Source: Cribrihabitans_A neustonicus (GTDB lineage Bacteria; Pseudomonadota; Alphaproteobacteria; Rhodobacterales; Rhodobacteraceae). Taken from it: a DNA stretch of 64,000 bases. This document shows positions 43,060 through 51,890 of the stretch, piece after piece. Position 1 is the stretch's first letter; each line of letters begins with the position of its first letter. Where the stretch lies: assembly GCF_048820895.1 (NCBI RefSeq), contig NZ_JBMERQ010000003.1:310001-374000 (forward strand), in the 5' to 3' direction. Below the pieces are notes generated by a model. The model saw only the letters and a program-made list of their open reading frames with translations, was not told the origin of the DNA and did not search any database. The position numbers and the translations under genes are program-made.

Positions 43060-44805
43060 ATGACGTTGAACCTTTCGATGCCCGGGCATGAAGAACTGAA
43101 GCCGAAGATCACCGTATTTGGCGTGGGCGGCGCTGGCGGCAACGCCGTCAACAACATGATTGCCAAGGAACTGGACGGCGTGGAATTCGTCGTTGCCAAC
43201 ACGGACGCCCAGGCGCTGCAGCAGAGCGCTGCGAAAAGCCGCATCCAGCTTGGCATCAAGGTGACTGAAGGTTTGGGCGCAGGCGCCCGCCCGCAGGTGG
43301 GCTCTGCCGCCGCCGAAGAAAGCATCGAACAGATCGTCGACCACCTGGCGGGCGCGCATATGTGCTTCATCACTGCGGGCATGGGCGGCGGCACCGGCAC
43401 CGGTGCGGCACCGATCATCGCACAGGCCGCACGCGAGCTGGGCGTGCTGACAGTGGGCGTGGTCACCAAGCCGTTCCAGTTCGAGGGCGTGAAGCGGATG
43501 CGCCAGGCGGAGTTCGGCGTCGAGAGCCTGCAGAAGGTCGTCGACACGCTGATTATCATCCCAAACCAGAACCTGTTCCGCCTGGCCAACGAGAAGACCA
43601 CCTTCACCGAGGCGTTCTCGATGGCCGACGACGTGCTCTACCAGGGCGTGAAGGGCGTGACAGACCTGATGGTGCGCCCGGGCCTCATCAACCTCGACTT
43701 CGCCGACGTGCGCGCCGTGATGGATGAGATGGGCAAGGCGATGATGGGCACTGGCGAGGGCGAAGGCGAAGACCGCGCCATCCAGGCCGCCGAGAAGGCG
43801 ATTGCTAACCCGCTGCTGGACGAAATCAGCCTCAAGGGCGCCAAGGGCGTGCTGATCAACATCACCGGCAGCCACGACCTCACCCTGTTCGAGCTGGACG
43901 AGGCCGCCAACCGCATCCGCGAGGAAGTGGACCCGGACGCCAACATCATCGTCGGCTCGACGCTGGATACCGACATGGATGGCCGGATGCGTGTCTCCGT
44001 CGTCGCCACCGGCATCGACGCAACCGACGTGAATACCGAAATGCCGGTGCCGCGCCGCCCGATGTCCTCGCCGCTGCGCCAGACCGTGAGCGCCGAGGAA
44101 ACCCGCGCTGCGCCGCAGGACGCCGCCCCGCAGTCCCTGCAGCCGGCTGCCGCACAGGAAACGCCCGCGCCGGCTGCCCGGCCTGCGCCCGCGGCGCATT
44201 CCGCCCCGGCCCAGCCTGCCGCCGCAGCGCCCTCCGCTCCCGAAGAGCCGTCACTCTTTGCCGAAATGAACGTGCCGCAGGCGCAGGACGACGCAGGCGA
44301 AGTCTTCGAGGAGGCTGAGCCGCTTGCCGACGACGGCCTGCCGCCTCCGGCCTACCGCCCGCAGGTGCCCGAGTTCCGCCCGCAGGCGGATGTGGCGCCG
44401 CAGCAGCCTGAAACCTTCGTCGCTCCCAAGGCGCCAGCCCCGGGCACGCCGTCGCAGGATGCGATCGTTCGCCTGCAGGCCGCGACCCAGCGCGCTCAGA
44501 CCCAGCACGCGCAGCCGCGCCAGGCGCCCGCCGCGCCTGTGCAGCAGGCGCAGCACCACCAGCAACAGCCGCAGCAGCAGGCTCAGCCGGAAGGCCAGCG
44601 CCGCTTTGGCCTGAACTCGCTGATCCATCGGATGACCGGCAGCGGCGCTGACGCTCAAGCCGCGAAGCCGCAGCAGCCGGTGCGCCAGCAGCCCTCTATG
44701 CAGGCTCCTGCGCAGCAGCAGCAGCAACAGCAGCAGCAACACCAGGCTGATCCGGACCAGGAACGCATCGAAATCCCTGCTTTCCTGCGCCGTCAGGCCA
44801 ACTGA
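43060..44805 (+). CDS. ftsZ: Cell division GTPase FtsZ with extended linker
   Basis: A 581-residue tubulin homologue that forms the Z-ring. The GTPase core covers about residues 10-325, with the tubulin signature GGGTGTG at 109-115 and 'ITVFGVGGAGGNAVNNMIAK' at the start. The C-terminal linker (about 330-560) is very long, rich in Ala, Pro and Gln and ending in a Gln run ('QAPAQQQQQQQQQHQ'). The conserved FtsA-binding tail is 'QERIEIPAFLRRQAN'. E. coli FtsZ has 383 residues, so the extra length is almost all linker, as is usual in alphaproteobacteria. A strong terminator follows. Confidence 0.97.
   Translation: MTLNLSMPGHEELKPKITVFGVGGAGGNAVNNMIAKELDGVEFVVANTDAQALQQSAAKSRIQLGIKVTEGLGAGARPQVGSAAAEESIEQIVDHLAGAHMCFITAGMGGGTGTGAAPIIAQAARELGVLTVGVVTKPFQFEGVKRMRQAEFGVESLQKVVDTLIIIPNQNLFRLANEKTTFTEAFSMADDVLYQGVKGVTDLMVRPGLINLDFADVRAVMDEMGKAMMGTGEGEGEDRAIQAAEKAIANPLLDEISLKGAKGVLINITGSHDLTLFELDEAANRIREEVDPDANIIVGSTLDTDMDGRMRVSVVATGIDATDVNTEMPVPRRPMSSPLRQTVSAEETRAAPQDAAPQSLQPAAAQETPAPAARPAPAAHSAPAQPAAAAPSAPEEPSLFAEMNVPQAQDDAGEVFEEAEPLADDGLPPPAYRPQVPEFRPQADVAPQQPETFVAPKAPAPGTPSQDAIVRLQAATQRAQTQHAQPRQAPAAPVQQAQHHQQQPQQQAQPEGQRRFGLNSLIHRMTGSGADAQAAKPQQPVRQQPSMQAPAQQQQQQQQQHQADPDQERIEIPAFLRRQAN
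44713..44746 (+). repeat. CAG microsatellite in ftsZ
   Basis: A near-perfect CAG/CAA triplet run coding for the Gln stretch close to the FtsZ C-terminus. It can be expected to vary in length between strains. Confidence 0.75.
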
Positions 44806-44829
44806 ACATTCACGAATATGACCAGAACA

Positions 44830-44858
44830 GGCCGCCGCAAGGCGGCCTTTTTTCTTTC
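44830..44858 (+). terminator. Intrinsic terminator of ftsZ
   Basis: A 7-bp perfect stem (44830-44836 with 44841-44847), tetraloop, then TTTTTTCTTTC. It lies 24 bases after the ftsZ stop codon, so lpxC is transcribed separately. Confidence 0.9.
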
Positions 44859-45017
44859 AAACCAATATGTTGTGCCGAGATGCGCGGGGAATTGCCACCA
44901 GCGTTTGCCCATGTTTCAAACCGTTACAAAGATTGAGTTGTGAGAATGTCGGCAAAATCTTACCTGTTTGTCGCAACACGGTCACATCAGGCCGGAAATA
45001 GCTCAAAGAGGCGCAAG

Positions 45018-45953
45018 GTGCAGAATACGCTCAAAGCAGCAGTCGCATTTGAAGGGGTCGGTCTCCATACCGGCAAGCCTGCGCGCATGGTCGTGAACCC
45101 GGCCCCGGCTGGACATGGCATCCGCTTCAAGCGCACTGACATCGCATTGGGCAACACCATTGTCCCGGCGCGCTGGGATATGGTGGAGCGCACCGCGCTC
45201 TGCACCCGGCTGGTCAATGCCGCCGGAGTCAGTGTCTCCACGGTCGAGCATATTATGGCCGCGCTGGCGGGCTGCGGCATCCACAATGCCCTGATCGACA
45301 TTGACGGTCCGGAAGTGCCGATCCTCGACGGCTCCTCGGCGCATTTCGTGCGCGGCATCATGCAGCAGGGCGTGCAGCGTTTGGGCGTGCCTGCCACTGC
45401 TTTCGAGGTGCTGAAGCCGGTCACTGTGGAAAAGGACGGCGCCCGCGCAACGCTTCTGCCCTGCGACCGCCTAATGATCGAGTTTCACATCGAATTTGCC
45501 GAAGCCGCCATCGGCCGCCAGAGTAAGGTGCTGGACCTTCGCAACGGCGCCTTTGCGCGTGAGCTCTGCGACAGCCGCACGTTTTGCCGCCGCGCCGATG
45601 TAGAGGCGATGCAGGCCAATGGGCTGGCTCTCGGCGGTGTTCCCGGCGAAAACGCGGTTGTGTTCGACGGTGACCGCATCGAAAGCGGCGCCGGGCTGCG
45701 CCACGCAGATGAGCCGGTGCGCCACAAGATGCTCGACGCGCTGGGGGATCTTGCGCTGGCCGGGGGGCCGATCCTGGGCCGCTACGTTGGCGAGCGTGCG
45801 GGGCACGCGCTGACCAACACTCTGCTGCGGGCCTTGTTTGCGGAGCCGGGGGCGGTCCGCGAAGTCACCTGTAATGCAGCAATTGCGGCGCGGCTGCCGG
45901 GCCAAGGGCTGGTCTGGTCGGAAATTCCGGCGGAAAGCCGGCGCGTCGCCTAA
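45018..45953 (+). CDS. lpxC: UDP-3-O-acyl-N-acetylglucosamine deacetylase LpxC
   Basis: A 311-residue zinc deacetylase, the first committed step of lipid A synthesis. The N-terminus 'QNTLKAAVAFEGVGLHTGKP' is the family start. Zinc ligands are seen in 'STVEHIMAALAGCGIHNALI' (His) and 'VRHKMLDALGDLALAG' (His, Asp), and the catalytic His in 'GERAGHALTNTLL'. I chose the GTG at 45018, preceded by AGAGG at 7 bases, because it gives the usual length; the GTG at 44940 would add 26 residues of no family character. A terminator follows. Confidence 0.93.
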   Translation: MQNTLKAAVAFEGVGLHTGKPARMVVNPAPAGHGIRFKRTDIALGNTIVPARWDMVERTALCTRLVNAAGVSVSTVEHIMAALAGCGIHNALIDIDGPEVPILDGSSAHFVRGIMQQGVQRLGVPATAFEVLKPVTVEKDGARATLLPCDRLMIEFHIEFAEAAIGRQSKVLDLRNGAFARELCDSRTFCRRADVEAMQANGLALGGVPGENAVVFDGDRIESGAGLRHADEPVRHKMLDALGDLALAGGPILGRYVGERAGHALTNTLLRALFAEPGAVREVTCNAAIAARLPGQGLVWSEIPAESRRVA

Positions 45954-45984
45954 GGCGGAGAACCTGGAACGAGCGGCAAACTGG

Positions 45985-46010
45985 CCCGGGACAATGTCCC
46001 GGGTCTTTTC
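45985..46010 (+). terminator. Intrinsic terminator of lpxC
   Basis: An 8-bp perfect stem (45985-45992 with 45996-46003) with a 3-nt loop, followed by TCTTTTCC. Confidence 0.85.
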
Positions 46011-46207
46011 CGCCGCAGGAGCGCCCGGCAATCTGGCGCGCGGCCAGCCGCGCCTCCGGGAGGACGCCAGCTGCCTTGACCCCGGCGCGCTTTCTCTGCC
46101 AATTGAGTGCGGACGCGTTTATGGCGTTTTGCAGGACTTTTGGATGTGCTAGACCCGGTGCAACCGGGGCGCACACCCGCAAGTCGAAGACGGTGAGGTT
46201 AGGCAAG

Positions 46208-47059
46208 ATGAACGGCATCAGGGCAGCAGCCAAAACGCTGGGCACGGTTCTACTGGTGGCGGCCTTGGCGGGTTGCGGCGGCGCCGACGGCGACGCGGTC
46301 AGGCGGGCCGAGTCGCTGGAAACCTACTCGCCGGAACAGATCTACGAGCGCGGTGAGTTCGAACTCGCCCGCGACCGCACGAAGGACGCGGCCTATTTCT
46401 TCTCTGAGATTGAACGTCTCTACCCGTATTCCGAATGGGCCAAGCAGGCGCTGATCATGCAGGCCTTCGCCTATCACCAGGCGCGCGACTACGAGAACAG
46501 CCGCGCCGCCGCGCAGCGCTTCATCGACGTCTACCCGGCGGATGAGGACGCTGCCTATGCCCAGTACCTCCTGGCGCTCAGCTACTACGACCAGATTGAC
46601 GAGGTTGGCCGCGACCAGGGCCTGACCTTCCAGGCGCTGCAGGCGCTGCGCACGGTGATCGAGGTCTACCCGGAAAGCCAGTATACGACCTCGGCGATCC
46701 TGAAATTCGACCTCGCTTTCGACCATCTGGCGGCGAAGGAGATGGAAATCGGCCGCTACTATCTGCGCCGCAAGCATTTCACTTCCGCCATAAACCGCTT
46801 CCGCGTCGTGGTGGAGGACTTCCAGACCACCAGCCACACGCCCGAGGCGCTGCACCGGCTGGTTGAGGCGTATCTGTCGCTGGGGCTTACCGATGAGGCC
46901 CAGACCGCGGGCGCTATTCTGGGCCATAATTATCAATCGACCGAATGGTATCGGGACAGCTACAAGCTGCTGACGGGCCAGGGGCTTGAGCTCAAGGACC
47001 GCGGCAACAACTGGCTGAGCCAGATTTACCGCCAGGCGATCAAGGGGCAGTGGCTGTAA
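46208..47059 (+). CDS. bamD: Outer membrane assembly lipoprotein BamD
   Basis: A 283-residue lipoprotein of the beta-barrel assembly machine, facing the periplasm from the outer membrane. The signal peptide ends in the lipobox 'LVAALAGC', giving lipidation at Cys21-22. The rest is made of TPR-like helices: 'FSEIERLYPYSEWAKQALIM', 'YENSRAAAQRFIDVYPADED', 'GRYYLRRKHFTSAINRFRVV'. The ATG at 46208 gives the signal peptide directly. recN follows after 27 bp, probably on the same transcript. Confidence 0.94.
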   Translation: MNGIRAAAKTLGTVLLVAALAGCGGADGDAVRRAESLETYSPEQIYERGEFELARDRTKDAAYFFSEIERLYPYSEWAKQALIMQAFAYHQARDYENSRAAAQRFIDVYPADEDAAYAQYLLALSYYDQIDEVGRDQGLTFQALQALRTVIEVYPESQYTTSAILKFDLAFDHLAAKEMEIGRYYLRRKHFTSAINRFRVVVEDFQTTSHTPEALHRLVEAYLSLGLTDEAQTAGAILGHNYQSTEWYRDSYKLLTGQGLELKDRGNNWLSQIYRQAIKGQWL

Positions 47060-47086
47060 CAGCAGCCGTTGTGTAGGGGCGGGGCC

Positions 47087-48736
47087 ATGCTGCGCGCGCT
47101 GGATATCCGGGATATTCTGATCATCGACCATCTGGAGCTGAACTTTCAGCCCGGACTGAACGTGCTGACCGGGGAAACCGGGGCGGGGAAATCGATCCTG
47201 CTCGACAGCCTGGGTTTTGTGCTCGGCTGGCGCGGCCGCGCCGAGCTTGTGCGCCAGGGTGCAGCCCAGGGCGAGGTAGTGGCCGAGTTCGATCTGCCCG
47301 AAGGCCACGCTGCGCACCGGGTGCTGGAGGAGGCGGGCCTGCCTGGCGGGCGCGAGCTGATCCTGCGCCGCGTAAACACTGCCGAGGGCCGCAAGACCGC
47401 CTGGGTCAACGACCGGCGCTGCTCGGGCGAGGTGCTGCGCGCGTTGTCGGAAACCCTGGTGGAACTGCATGGCCAGCACGACGACCGCGGCCTGTTGAAC
47501 CCGCGCGGCCACCGCGCGCTGCTCGATGACTTCGCCCGTGCCGGCCCCGAGCTGGAGGCGGTGCGCACCGCCTGGACCGCGGCTGCCCGGGCCCGTAAGA
47601 CGGTGGCGGAAACCCGCGCCGCCCTCGACGCCGTGCGCGCCGAGGAAGAGTTCCTGCGCCACGCAGTGGCGGAGCTCGATAAGCTCGATCCGCAGCCGGG
47701 CGAGGACGCCGAACTGGACGCGCGCCGCCGGGAGATGCAGGCCGCCGAACGCATCCGCGGCGACATCGCCCGCGCTTTTGCGCTGCTGGGCGAAGGTGCC
47801 GAAACCGCGATGGGCGAAGCGCAGCGCTGGCTCGAAAGCGTCGCCGGCCGCGAGGAGGATACCGGTCTGGACGAACCGCTTTCTGCCCTCAGCCGCGCGA
47901 TGATCGAGCTGGGCGAGGCACAAAGCGGCGTCGAGGCGGTGCTGGAGCGGCTGGAATTCAATCCGGGCGATCTGGAGGACTGCGAGGAGCGCCTGTTTGA
48001 GATCCGGGCCCAGGCCCGCAAGCACGGGGTGCAGCCTGACGATCTGGGCGATTACGCCGACAGCCTGCGCCAAAAGCTCGCCGCGCTGGATGCGGGCGGG
48101 CAGAACCTGGCCGATCAGGAAGCTGCGCTCAAGGCGGCCGAGGATGCCTATACGGCCGCCGCCGGCGCGCTGAGCGATACCCGCCGAAAAAGCGCCGCCG
48201 CGCTCGATGCCGCGGTGATGGCCGAGCTTGCACCGCTGAAGATGGAGCGGGCGGTTTTCGAGACCCGTATCGAGGATGCAGAGCCCGGCCCGGAGGGCAA
48301 GGACGCGGTGGCTTTCACCGTCGCCACCAACCCCGGCGCCCCGGCAGGCCCCTTGAACAAGATTGCCTCCGGTGGTGAGCTCAGCCGCTTCCTGCTGGCG
48401 CTGAAGGTCTGCCTGCGCGGCGAGGAAGGCGGCAGGACGCTGATCTTCGACGAAATCGACCGCGGCGTCGGCGGCGCGACGGCCAACGCCGTGGGCCGCC
48501 GGCTGCGCGATCTGGCAGCGGGCGGCCAAGTGCTGGTGGTCACGCATTCGCCGCAGGTGGCGGCGCTTGGCGGCCATCACTGGCAGGTGCGCAAGCAGGT
48601 CGTCGAGGGCATGACGCTCTCGGAGGTGGTGCCGCTGGCCGCGTCCGAGCGGGTGGATGAGCTCGCGCGGATGGTCTCGGGCGACACTATCACCGAAGAA
48701 GCCCGCGCCGCCGCCCGCGCCTTGTTGGCGGGCTGA
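47087..48736 (+). CDS. recN: DNA repair protein RecN
   Basis: A 549-residue SMC-like ATPase for double-strand break repair. 'MLRALDIRDILIIDHLELNF' and the Walker A 'VLTGETGAGKSILLDSLGFV' form the N-terminal half. A coiled-coil region (about 160-370) follows, then the ABC signature 'ASGGELSRFLLALKVCL' and Walker B 'TLIFDEIDRGVGGATANAVG', with 'VLVVTHSPQVAALGGHHWQV'. The ATG at 47087 gives the family start. bamD-recN adjacency is common in alphaproteobacteria. Confidence 0.96.
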   Translation: MLRALDIRDILIIDHLELNFQPGLNVLTGETGAGKSILLDSLGFVLGWRGRAELVRQGAAQGEVVAEFDLPEGHAAHRVLEEAGLPGGRELILRRVNTAEGRKTAWVNDRRCSGEVLRALSETLVELHGQHDDRGLLNPRGHRALLDDFARAGPELEAVRTAWTAAARARKTVAETRAALDAVRAEEEFLRHAVAELDKLDPQPGEDAELDARRREMQAAERIRGDIARAFALLGEGAETAMGEAQRWLESVAGREEDTGLDEPLSALSRAMIELGEAQSGVEAVLERLEFNPGDLEDCEERLFEIRAQARKHGVQPDDLGDYADSLRQKLAALDAGGQNLADQEAALKAAEDAYTAAAGALSDTRRKSAAALDAAVMAELAPLKMERAVFETRIEDAEPGPEGKDAVAFTVATNPGAPAGPLNKIASGGELSRFLLALKVCLRGEEGGRTLIFDEIDRGVGGATANAVGRRLRDLAAGGQVLVVTHSPQVAALGGHHWQVRKQVVEGMTLSEVVPLAASERVDELARMVSGDTITEEARAAARALLAG

Positions 48737-48861
48737 GCCACGGCAGGGGGGCTCGGGCCGGCGTTATGCCCCCCGCTTCGCGGAGCGTGCCGGGAGTGAT
48801 GGATTATTAACTGCCGCGGTGGCAGTGTAATGATTTATAAGACGAAAAGACCATCGGCCCC

Positions 48862-50544
48862 ATGGTGCAAGATCTGCGTTCCTTCCTCTCAGCCCAGCAC
48901 GCGCAATGGCGTGCGGGGCTCAAAGACGTGTGGCGCATTCTGCGCAGCCGCGGCCCCAGCCAGTTCCAGTTCTGGCTGATCGCCTTGCTGATCGGCATCG
49001 CGGCGGGCTTTGCCGCACTGTTCTTCCGCAAGGGAATCGCCGCACTGCAAGCCTGGGTCTATGGCGCGCCGGACCTGCAATACCTGCACAGCTATGCGCA
49101 GGGCCTGCCCTGGTACGTGCTGGTCGGGATCGCCACCGGCGGCGGGCTGATCGTGGGGCTGATCCTTGACCGCTTCACTCCAGACGGGCGCGTCCGCTCG
49201 GTCGCGGATGTGATCGAAGGCGCGGCGCTGCACGACGGCAGGGTAGAGCAGAAGGAGGGGCTGGCCTCGGCCCTAGCCTCCTTCCTCACGCTGTCGACGG
49301 GCGGCTCGACTGGGCGGGAAGGGCCGGTGGTGCACATGGCGGGGGTGATCTCCACCTGGGTCAGCAACCGCATCAACGCCGACGGCATCACCGGGCGCGA
49401 CCTCCTGGGCTGCGCGGTGGCGGCGGCCGTCTCTGCAAGCTTCAACGCGCCGATCGCGGGGGCGCTGTTTGCGCTGGAGGTGGTGCTGCGGCACTTCGCA
49501 GTCAACGCCTTTGCACCCATCGTCATTGCCTCCGTCGCGGGCACGGTGATCAACCGGCTGGAATATGGCGATGTTACCGAGTTCACCCTCAGCACCCCCG
49601 GCGCGCTGCAATTCTATGTCGAACTGCCGGCCTTCCTGCTGCTCGGGCTGATATGCGGGCTGGTGTCGGTTGTGGTGATCCGCTCAATCTTCCTGGCCGA
49701 CCGTATCGGCACCACCGTGCAGGAGCGTATCCGCCTGCCGCGCTGGCTGCGCCCGGCGGTCTCCGGCGCGGTGCTGGGAGTTATCGCGGTCTGGTATCCG
49801 CATATCATCGGGGTCGGCTATGAAACCACGGTGCTGGCGCTCACCGGCGGGCTGCTGCTGGGGCAGGCGATAATCTTTGCGGTAATCAAGACCGCGGCGC
49901 TGGCGATCACTATGGGCGGACGCATGGGCGGCGGCGTGTTCTCGCCTTCGCTGATGATCGGTGCGCTGACTGGGCTGGCCTTCGGGCTGATTGCCACTTC
50001 GGTGCTGCCGGATGTGTCGGGGACCCATACGCTCTACGCCTTTGCCGGTATGGGGGCCGTGACCGCCGCGGTACTGGGCGCGCCGATTTCCACCACACTC
50101 ATCGTGTTCGAGCTGACCGGCGACTGGCAGATCGGCCTGGCTGTGATGGTGTCGGTGTCGATGTCCACAGCGCTCGCTTCCCGGCTGGTGCACCGGTCCT
50201 TTTTCCTGTCCCAGCTGGAGCGGCGCAATATCCACTGTGCGGCCGGCCCGCAGGCCTACCTCCTGGCGCTGATCCGCACCGGAGCGGTGATGCGGCCTCT
50301 GGGCAGCAGCCGATGCGCCAGCCGGGAGGAGTGCGAGGCCCTGGTGAAAGAAGGGCTGTTCCTGCGCGGTGCAGGCTCCCTGGAAGCCGCGATGCCGGTA
50401 TTCGACCGCGCCGAAGTCGCCTTCCTGCCGGTGCTGACAGCGGAGGCCGACGGCAGTGAACTGATCGGCGCGCTTTACCATGTGGATGCGCTCAAGGCCT
50501 ATACCCGCGCTCTCGCCGCCACCGCCGCGGAAGAGCATCGCTGA
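48862..50544 (+). CDS. ClC-family chloride channel or chloride/proton antiporter
   Basis: A 560-residue membrane protein with the ClC fold (about residues 35-440). 'STGGSTGREGPVVHMAGVI' contains the gating Glu (Glu153 in GREGP), 'SASFNAPIAGALFALEVVLR' the following helix, and 'GGRMGGGVFSPSLMIGALTG' the GxFxP filter loop. The canonical GSGIP at the first filter segment is not seen, which is common in distant members. The C-terminal 120 residues are a soluble part that looks like a single degenerate CBS region. Whether it is a channel or an exchanger cannot be told from these motifs. Confidence 0.86.
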   Translation: MVQDLRSFLSAQHAQWRAGLKDVWRILRSRGPSQFQFWLIALLIGIAAGFAALFFRKGIAALQAWVYGAPDLQYLHSYAQGLPWYVLVGIATGGGLIVGLILDRFTPDGRVRSVADVIEGAALHDGRVEQKEGLASALASFLTLSTGGSTGREGPVVHMAGVISTWVSNRINADGITGRDLLGCAVAAAVSASFNAPIAGALFALEVVLRHFAVNAFAPIVIASVAGTVINRLEYGDVTEFTLSTPGALQFYVELPAFLLLGLICGLVSVVVIRSIFLADRIGTTVQERIRLPRWLRPAVSGAVLGVIAVWYPHIIGVGYETTVLALTGGLLLGQAIIFAVIKTAALAITMGGRMGGGVFSPSLMIGALTGLAFGLIATSVLPDVSGTHTLYAFAGMGAVTAAVLGAPISTTLIVFELTGDWQIGLAVMVSVSMSTALASRLVHRSFFLSQLERRNIHCAAGPQAYLLALIRTGAVMRPLGSSRCASREECEALVKEGLFLRGAGSLEAAMPVFDRAEVAFLPVLTAEADGSELIGALYHVDALKAYTRALAATAAEEHR

Positions 50545-50710
50545 AGCGGCAGGCGAACGCCGAAGCTCGCAAGCGGGCCCGCCGCCGATTTGCAGAATTC
50601 GTGCATTTTCTGCGCCGTGCAGATTCGCAGATCCGGGCTTTCCTCGTGCATCCGGCCGCTTTTGGGGGCCGTTAGGAAGCATTACCGAGGCGGCATCCGC
50701 CGCGGGTGCG

Positions 50711-50740
50711 GCGGCGCCGGCGGAAGAACGCCGCTTTTTT
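50711..50740 (+). terminator. Possible intrinsic terminator after the ClC gene
   Basis: GCGGCG pairs with CGCCGC (50711-50716 with 50729-50734), or the inner CGGCG with CGCCG, followed by TTTTTT (50735-50740). It sits in the 324-bp gap between the ClC gene and the next small gene; the rest of the gap (50545-50868) shows nothing else I can name. Confidence 0.65.
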
Positions 50741-50868
50741 GCCACGGTTTTGCCCCAGATTTACCCGCTCCAGCCAGCGGTTGCAGATTCCAATTGATCG
50801 AAATCGCCCCGGCACCAAAAATGTTAAGCAGGCAATAATAAAGGTTAACAACCTTCGGCAGGAACATA

Positions 50869-51060
50869 ATGCGCAATACCGCAGCTGGCCCGCAAGAGGC
50901 CGAAAACCAGAAGAAAGCGAACAAATCGGAGAACGAGCGCGCGGCCCTGATGGCCGTGATCGACTACACCCTGCAATGCGCACGCGACCGGGACGGGCTC
51001 GGCTGCGGCGAGGCGGTGGAAAAGGCGCGGCTCTATCTCAGCAACTCCGTTCTGGCCTGA
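50869..51060 (+). CDS. Small conserved-looking hypothetical protein
   Basis: A 63-residue frame beginning at an ATG with GGCAGGAACATA upstream. The first 25 residues are charged and disordered-looking, then comes one amphipathic helix ('ERAALMAVIDYTLQCARDRD') and a short tail ending 'LYLSNSVLA'. The pattern suggests a small helical cytoplasmic protein. I recognise no named family. A 13-bp inverted repeat follows 49 bases later. Confidence 0.55.
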   Translation: MRNTAAGPQEAENQKKANKSENERAALMAVIDYTLQCARDRDGLGCGEAVEKARLYLSNSVLA

Positions 51061-51485
51061 ACCGGGATCGGTTCTGACCCGAAACGAGCGCTCCGGCGCA
51101 CCGGGACATGCCATGGCCGCCTCCGGGACGCGGCGGCCATGGCAGCAAACCGCAAAGATGCACGGTTTTAGATACGCCAGGGTTCAGGACACAGCCGCGG
51201 CTCTGTGCCGCGTAAGGGGTGAGCCCAATCCCAGAAGAAGGGCGCTTTCCCTGATCGCCTGTTGCGCTTTGGCGATCAAACACGAACTCTCTTTCGGGGT
51301 CATGGCCGACCTCAGCCACACCGCCGGCGCATCCGCTTGCGCGCGTTGGGGATGCAGGTCTCGCCGCTGGCCTTTCCGGAGTGGGTGGGTGCTTGCCTAG
51401 AGAGCCGGCACGGTTTGCGCATTCCTCCAAAGGAAACGGCGGCCCTCAAGCAGGCCGCCGTTGCAGGGTCTCGCCGCTCGCTGGC
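51061..51485. other. Intergenic region with inverted repeat and terminator
   Basis: 425 bp without a supported gene. A 13-bp perfect inverted repeat (51109-51121 with 51132-51144) lies near the left end, and the DUF427 terminator at the right. The stretch 51150-51420 shows no frame, RNA or repeat I can support. Confidence 0.5.
51435..51462 (-). terminator. Intrinsic terminator of the DUF427 gene
   Basis: A 10-bp perfect stem (51435-51444 with 51453-51462) with an 8-nt loop; on the minus strand TCCTTTGG follows. Confidence 0.65.
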
Positions 51486-51827
51486 TCAGACCTGCTCGAC
51501 CTTAACCGAGTCGCTGAGGCGGAAGGCCACGTGGTCCTTGATTGCCGCGGCTTCGCCGACCGGGTGCTCGTAGCTCCAGGCGGCGTCCGGCGTGATCGAA
51601 GACTTGTTCACGATCGAGAAATAGGTGGCATCGCCCTTCACCGGGCAGTGAGTGGTCTTCTTGCTGCGGTCGAGGAAGGCCATCGCGATATCGCCACGCG
51701 GGAAGTAGATTACTGGCGCGTGCCCGTCCTCCGTCAGCTCCAGCGCATTCCCGGTTTCGCCGAGAACGGCGCCGCCGGAGCGGACTACCCAGGTGCCTTC
51801 GGATTTACGGATTCGGATCGCGGTCAT
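51486..51827 (-). CDS. DUF427 domain protein
   Basis: A 113-residue protein of the DUF427 family: 'GTWVVRSGGAVLGETGNALE', 'APVIYFPRGDIAMAFLDRSK', 'KTTHCPVKGDATYFSIV' and 'AAWSYEHPVGEAAAIKDHVA' are the family pattern. The fold is a small beta-rich domain and no function is established. It lies downstream of the aminopeptidase P gene on the same strand, 63 bp away, so co-transcription is possible. Confidence 0.88.
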   Translation of the reverse strand: MTAIRIRKSEGTWVVRSGGAVLGETGNALELTEDGHAPVIYFPRGDIAMAFLDRSKKTTHCPVKGDATYFSIVNKSSITPDAAWSYEHPVGEAAAIKDHVAFRLSDSVKVEQV

Positions 51828-51890
51828 ATCTTATCTTCCCATCATGTTCGTTCGTTTCGGACAGTAGCCGGGCAAAGTGACGCCCGGGTC

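Noticed and set aside
44713..44746. Short triplet repeats as a possible CRISPR or regulatory repeat
   Set aside because: It is in frame within ftsZ and codes for a glutamine run; there are no spacers.
46250..48580. 776-codon open frame antisense to bamD and recN
   Set aside because: The plus strand has full-length bamD and recN with all motifs; the antisense product has no recognisable domain.
51038..51430. 130-codon minus-strand frame beside the small gene at 50869
   Set aside because: Cys/Arg/Pro-rich composition, no ribosome-binding site or family match, and it overlaps the end of a better-supported small gene.
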